The position numbers and the translations under genes are program-made. A model generated the notes under the pieces. The model searched no databases, was not told the DNA's origin, and saw only the letters and a list, made by a program, of their open reading frames with translations. A stretch of 8,994 bases of DNA from Alphaproteobacteria bacterium (GTDB taxonomy: Bacteria > Pseudomonadota > Alphaproteobacteria > G02398745 > G023898745): contig DAHXKW010000169.1 of NCBI GenBank assembly GCA_027366195.1, forward strand, positions 1 through 8,994, given 5' to 3'. This document shows positions 5,772 through 8,994 of this stretch, in pieces. Numbering within the stretch: the first letter of the stretch is position 1; each line of letters begins with the position of its first letter.

Positions 5772-8254
5772 AGAGAGGACTTGATCAAATCTAAGATTTC
5801 TATTTGTCTTTTAATAGTTTGATCCAATTCTATTTTTTCTGCGTAGACATCTGGTTTTTCGGATCGAAAGCGTTCATTAGCTAACAGATTTTGGCATTGT
5901 GCTTGGTCTTGTAAAAGCTTATTGCGTTTTTCATTAATTCTTTTGGGGTCAACATTTGAACAATCTAAAATAAAGTCGCCTATAGTAAGCCCGCTGACCT
6001 CACCAAGAGTAACTTGACATGATTGTTGGATATATGGGGTATAGGTGGCTATTATTATTTCTTCAGGACCGCCATATCCTAATGTTATTTTATGTTTTAT
6101 GTCCAAGGCGCTTTTTATAAATTTGATCGTTTGGCAAATATTTAAGATGCGATCAAATTCTTGTTTAAAATCTTCGTTAACAGATAATGCTTTTGGCCAA
6201 TCTGAGTGGATCAGTAGTTTTTCTCCAAATTGTTCAGATAAAACTTCTGTTACAAAGGGCATAATAGGGTGGATTAGATGTAAGATGATTTGGAAAAAGT
6301 CTTTAGCTTTTTTTATTGTCTCGGGGTTAGCTAATGCTTTAATGGCTTCTAGATAAGTGTCACAAAATTGTCCCCAAACTAATTGATAAAGAGACTTAAC
6401 ATATAAATCAAACCGATAATTTGCGATATGATCATTAATGATTTCTATAGCTTGATTAATAGCATCGGCCATCCATGCGTGGACTGCTTCAGGATCATGA
6501 ATCGAGTTGTCTAAAGAAGTGTACGTTTCTAAAAATCTACCGGCATTCCATAATTTTGTGATGAAATGGCTGTAACCTTCTAAGGCTTTTTCGCCAAGTG
6601 CCACATCTCTTCCTGGTACAGACAAGGCAGCCAAAGTTAAGCGTAGAGTGTCTGCACCGTATTTATCAATAAGCACGATAGGGTCAATCACATTTCCTTT
6701 TGTTTTAGACATTTTTTGACCGTGAGCATCACGTACAAGAGCGTGAATATAAACATCATGAAAAGGAGATTTTCCAAAAATATAATAGGACATCATGACC
6801 ATTCTGGCGACCCAAAAAAAGATGATGTCGAATCCGGTTACTAACGCAGAGGTTGGGAAATATCGAGATAAATCTTCTGTTTTGTCAGGCCATCCTAAAG
6901 TTGAAAACGGCCATAAAGCTGAGCTAAACCATGTATCCAATACGTCTGGATCTTGCTGAATAGGGATATTCCCTGCTTGTTTTTGTGCTTCTTCTTCATT
7001 TTCAGCGCAGAAAATTTCGCCATTTGGACCATACCAAACTGGAATTTGATGCCCCCACCATAATTGTCTTGAGATGCACCACGGCTCTATATTCTCAAGC
7101 CAATGTTTATAAGTATTTACCCACTGTTCTGGAATAAAATTTAATTCGCCTTTATTTACAGCACTTAGCGCAGGTTGGACAAGTTTGGCGGCGTCAACAT
7201 ACCATTGATCTGTTAAAAATGGCTCTACACGTTCTCCATTTTTTTCACTGACGGGGATAGCATGTTTTACGGTTTCTACTTTTACTGTTATATCTGCTAA
7301 AAGTGATACAGTTTTTTTTCGTGCATCAATAACATTAAGTCCTTGTAACGCTAAGGGTGCATTTTCATTTAACAAGCCATAGTCATCTAATAAATTAATT
7401 ATGGGCAAGTTGTGTCTTTTGCCTACTTCATAATCGTTAAAATCATGCGCTGGTGTAATCTTAACAGCACCCGTACCTTTACTTGGATCTGGGTATTGGT
7501 CGGCAACTATAGGGATTTCACGAAGACAAATGGGAACAATGGCTGTTTTCCCAATAAGGTGTTGATACCGCTCATCATCGGGATGAACTGCAATAGCTGT
7601 ATCACCGAATAAAGTTTCTGGGCGAGTTGTAGCAATTATAATTTCTTCTCCACCTTTGACTAGATAGCGAATGTAATAATAGTTGTCTTGCGTCTCCTTC
7701 TGTACAACTTCAAGGTCTGATAAGGCTGTATTCAACTTAAAATCCCAATTTACCAGTCGTTTGTCTCGGTAAATAATTCCATCATCAAATAATTTTTTGA
7801 AAATTTTTGTAACAGCTTTCGATAGGCCTTCGTCCATGGTAAAGCGCAATCGGCTCCAATCAGGAGAAATACCCAGTCTTTTTTGTTGATCTAGAATATT
7901 TGTTTGAGAATATTGCTTCCACTCAAAGCATTTATGAATGAATTCTTCTCGTGATAAATCGGTTCGTTTTATTTTTTGTTTGTTGAGCTCACGCTCAACG
8001 ACCATTTGTGTGGCGATTCCGGCATGATCTGTTCCTGGTTGCCACAAAACATCGTATCCCTGCATGCGGTGATAGCGGATGAGAATATCCTGAATGGTAA
8101 ATGTTAAGGCATGTCCTACGTGCAAAACGCCGGTGACGTTTGGGGGTGGCATCATGACGCAATAAGGTTTACCTTGGCCGGAGGGATTAAAAAAATGTTC
8201 TTCTTTTGCATATATTCGAGATTCGTGCGCGCTGAAATTATAACGTTTTTCCAT
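5768..8254 (-). CDS. valS: Valyl-tRNA synthetase
   Basis: A class I synthetase that charges tRNA-Val in the cytoplasm and edits mischarged threonine. Counting from the alternative TTG one codon upstream (829 residues), the landmarks are HVGH at 46-49 (HIGH motif) after PPPNVTG, the CP1 editing domain about 190-345 with TTRPETLFGDTAIAVHPDD and GTGAVKITPAHDFNDYE, WCISRQLWWGHQIPVWY at 393-409, and KMSKTKGN at 515-522 (usual KMSKS, with Thr here). An anticodon-binding helical domain follows, then a C-terminal coiled coil (about 770-829) with LLANERF, the normal ValRS tail. The protein is short for the family, which often reaches 880-950, but no domain is missing. I take ATG 8254-8252 as the start; TTG 8257 is possible and neither has a Shine-Dalgarno sequence. 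It is the first gene of the minus-strand cluster and overlaps the amidase by four bases. The leader is too short for a T-box. Confidence 0.97.
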   Translation of the reverse strand: MEKRYNFSAHESRIYAKEEHFFNPSGQGKPYCVMMPPPNVTGVLHVGHALTFTIQDILIRYHRMQGYDVLWQPGTDHAGIATQMVVERELNKQKIKRTDLSREEFIHKCFEWKQYSQTNILDQQKRLGISPDWSRLRFTMDEGLSKAVTKIFKKLFDDGIIYRDKRLVNWDFKLNTALSDLEVVQKETQDNYYYIRYLVKGGEEIIIATTRPETLFGDTAIAVHPDDERYQHLIGKTAIVPICLREIPIVADQYPDPSKGTGAVKITPAHDFNDYEVGKRHNLPIINLLDDYGLLNENAPLALQGLNVIDARKKTVSLLADITVKVETVKHAIPVSEKNGERVEPFLTDQWYVDAAKLVQPALSAVNKGELNFIPEQWVNTYKHWLENIEPWCISRQLWWGHQIPVWYGPNGEIFCAENEEEAQKQAGNIPIQQDPDVLDTWFSSALWPFSTLGWPDKTEDLSRYFPTSALVTGFDIIFFWVARMVMMSYYIFGKSPFHDVYIHALVRDAHGQKMSKTKGNVIDPIVLIDKYGADTLRLTLAALSVPGRDVALGEKALEGYSHFITKLWNAGRFLETYTSLDNSIHDPEAVHAWMADAINQAIEIINDHIANYRFDLYVKSLYQLVWGQFCDTYLEAIKALANPETIKKAKDFFQIILHLIHPIMPFVTEVLSEQFGEKLLIHSDWPKALSVNEDFKQEFDRILNICQTIKFIKSALDIKHKITLGYGGPEEIIIATYTPYIQQSCQVTLGEVSGLTIGDFILDCSNVDPKRINEKRNKLLQDQAQCQNLLANERFRSEKPDVYAEKIELDQTIKRQIEILDLIKSSL

Positions 8255-8281
8255 CAATATTTTTATAAAAAACCATAGGTT

Positions 8282-8309
8282 ATTATATTCTGTTCAAGGG
8301 GCGTGCAAA
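8282..8309 (-). promoter_or_regulatory. Candidate promoter of valS
   Basis: On the minus strand a perfect TATAAT (8287-8282) has TTTGCA (8309-8304, 4/6 match to TTGACA) 16 bases upstream. Transcription would start near 8275, giving a leader of about 20 bases before the valS ATG. It is the only strong hexamer pair in the divergent region for this direction, and it could drive both valS and the coupled amidase. Confidence 0.45.
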
Positions 8310-8356
8310 TAGCAAATTATCCAATCTATTTATATTAAATAAATATTATAGTAAAA

Positions 8357-8362
8357 TATAAT
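8357..8362 (+). promoter_or_regulatory. Candidate -10 box for the membrane-protein gene
   Basis: TATAAT lies 23 bases before the ATG at 8386, implying a leader of about 17 bases. The -35 position is only AT-rich (TTAAAT at 8335-8340 with a 16-base spacer, a poor match). The surrounding 50 bases are nearly pure A and T, so chance occurrence is likely enough to keep confidence low. Confidence 0.3.
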
Positions 8363-8385
8363 TAAACAAAACAATAATTTACATT

Positions 8386-8802
8386 ATGGCTGCTTTAACG
8401 GATTCCCAGTTTCCTGTGGCAATGCTTATTGTTTTAGGGGGTATAGGTTATATAATGCTTGCTGTTTACTGTGATTTGTTACTTCCTAAAGGGGCAAAAT
8501 CAAGTGTATTTGATTTTGCCGTATTGGTAGGTATAGTTGGTTCTGCTTTAGGATTGGCAGCTATTTTTATAGATAATCGTAAACTGTTTACGCTTTCTTG
8601 GTTTTTAGTTGGTTTGGATATTATTTATTCTATTATTTCTTTCTTTTTGCCAAGTGAATACAGTGTTTCTTTATATACATGGTCTGATATATTTTTGTTG
8701 TTCGTGAGTATCTCTTTCTTTATTATGCAATATTATGCTGGAGCGCTTTTGTTTACCGTAATGACCGTATCGATTTTCCCAAAAATCCTTGGAGCGGGAT
8801 AG
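8386..8802 (+). CDS. Uncharacterised small integral membrane protein, four predicted helices
   Basis: A 138-residue, strongly hydrophobic protein that I cannot assign to a family. Four membrane helices are apparent at about 11-29 (VAMLIVLGGIGYIMLAVY), 43-61 (FAVLVGIVGSALGLAAIFI), 67-88 (KLFTLSWFLVGLDIIYSII) and 98-130 (TWSDIFLLFVSISFFIMQYY onward). The loops are short, and few charges occur (K35, K38, D63, R65, K66, and D101 at the start of helix 4). There is no cleavable signal, catalytic motif or conserved polar pair that would point to a transporter. The start is ATG 8386, the only good candidate, although no Shine-Dalgarno precedes it and M13 is an alternative. It is divergent from valS and has no partner gene inside the window. 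The uninterrupted frame with clear transmembrane periodicity makes a real gene likely. Confidence 0.75.
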   Translation: MAALTDSQFPVAMLIVLGGIGYIMLAVYCDLLLPKGAKSSVFDFAVLVGIVGSALGLAAIFIDNRKLFTLSWFLVGLDIIYSIISFFLPSEYSVSLYTWSDIFLLFVSISFFIMQYYAGALLFTVMTVSIFPKILGAG

Positions 8803-8994
8803 ACATCATAGAACAGGGTTGGAGTGTAACAAACTCATAAAAACAGGTTCTAAGAATCAGGTGGACGGCTGACTGGGGAATAAACTTCATAAGATGAAAC
8901 AGACTTTGTAGTTAGCTGAAGATTTGGACTTCCTGTCTTACCCATGAATTTATCATAAAACAAAAGCGCTCCAGCATGAGGCTGCTATCCGGGC
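8803..8994. other. Gene-poor right edge, no recognised feature
   Basis: These 192 bases follow the membrane-protein stop. Both strands carry many stops, apart from the small minus-strand frame listed separately. I see no tRNA, no convincing terminator (only a 4-base-pair GAGT/ACTC stem at about 8822-8836 without a T run) and no inverted terminal repeat. The composition is less AT-biased than the divergent region before 8386. The edge may belong to a gene or element continuing beyond the window. Confidence 0.4.
8850..8984 (-). pseudogene. Possible 3' remnant or small ORF with protein-like composition
   Basis: On the minus strand a 44-codon frame runs from just after TAG 8987-8985 to TAG 8852-8850. 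It reads QPHAGALLFYDKFMGKTG and continues with a Ser/Thr/Pro-rich tail ending SRPPDS. The same frame continues upstream of the TAG to the window edge (codons for Pro and Gly). It could therefore be the end of a longer gene interrupted by a nonsense codon. Alternatively it may be a small gene starting at ATG 8945 (31 residues) or at TTG 8963-8961, which has GGAG five bases upstream. I recognise no family. A chance frame of this length is quite possible. Confidence 0.25.

Noticed and set aside
8255..8385. T-box or other riboswitch leader for valS
   Set aside because: The space between the likely transcription start and the start codon is only about 20 bases, and no T-box sequence or specifier hairpin is visible.
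1..8994. CRISPR arrays, tRNA genes and complete insertion sequences
   Set aside because: No regularly spaced repeats, cloverleaf arms or terminal inverted repeats with a transposase were found by eye on either strand.

Overview
This window looks like chromosome from an AT-rich bacterium. The gene styles fit an alphaproteobacterium, possibly a host-associated, Rickettsiales- or Holosporales-like lineage: a compact valyl-tRNA synthetase, an RNase E/G without a scaffold tail, an AmpD-like amidase with a peptidoglycan-binding domain, and large or small orphan proteins. This placement is inference from memory of families. No rRNA, tRNA or other phylogenetic marker RNA is present to confirm it.

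Layout from left to right. Positions 1-615 (+) hold the 3' part of an ABC-exporter-type ATPase cut by the window edge just after its Walker A motif. It converges with a 563-residue protein I cannot assign (633-2324, -). Between that gene and the next lies a 371-base gap. The gap reads on the + strand as a decayed small lipoprotein gene (2453-2699), with a repairable one-base frameshift in a T run and one in-frame TAA. Four minus-strand genes follow, read right to left: valS (5768-8254), an N-acetylmuramoyl-L-alanine amidase (5052-5771), an RNase G-like ribonuclease (3487-4983, TTG start with a good ribosome-binding site) and a YmdB-family metallophosphoesterase (2696-3490). Two junctions, valS-amidase and rng-ymdB, are 4-base ATGA overlaps. 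A 68-base gap separates the two pairs. A 127-base divergent intergenic region carries candidate promoters for valS (-) and for an orphan four-helix membrane protein (8386-8802, +). The last 192 bases hold no recognised gene, but a 44-codon protein-like frame is open there on the minus strand.

How the genes relate. The pairing of an RNA endonuclease with a phosphodiesterase whose characterised homologue hydrolyses 2',3'-cyclic nucleotides is the most suggestive functional link. valS and the amidase are housekeeping genes for translation and for wall turnover. I found no CRISPR array, no recognisable insertion sequence, no RNA gene and no clear defence system. The best candidates for something undescribed are the 563-residue orphan, the decayed lipoprotein locus and the small frame at the right edge.
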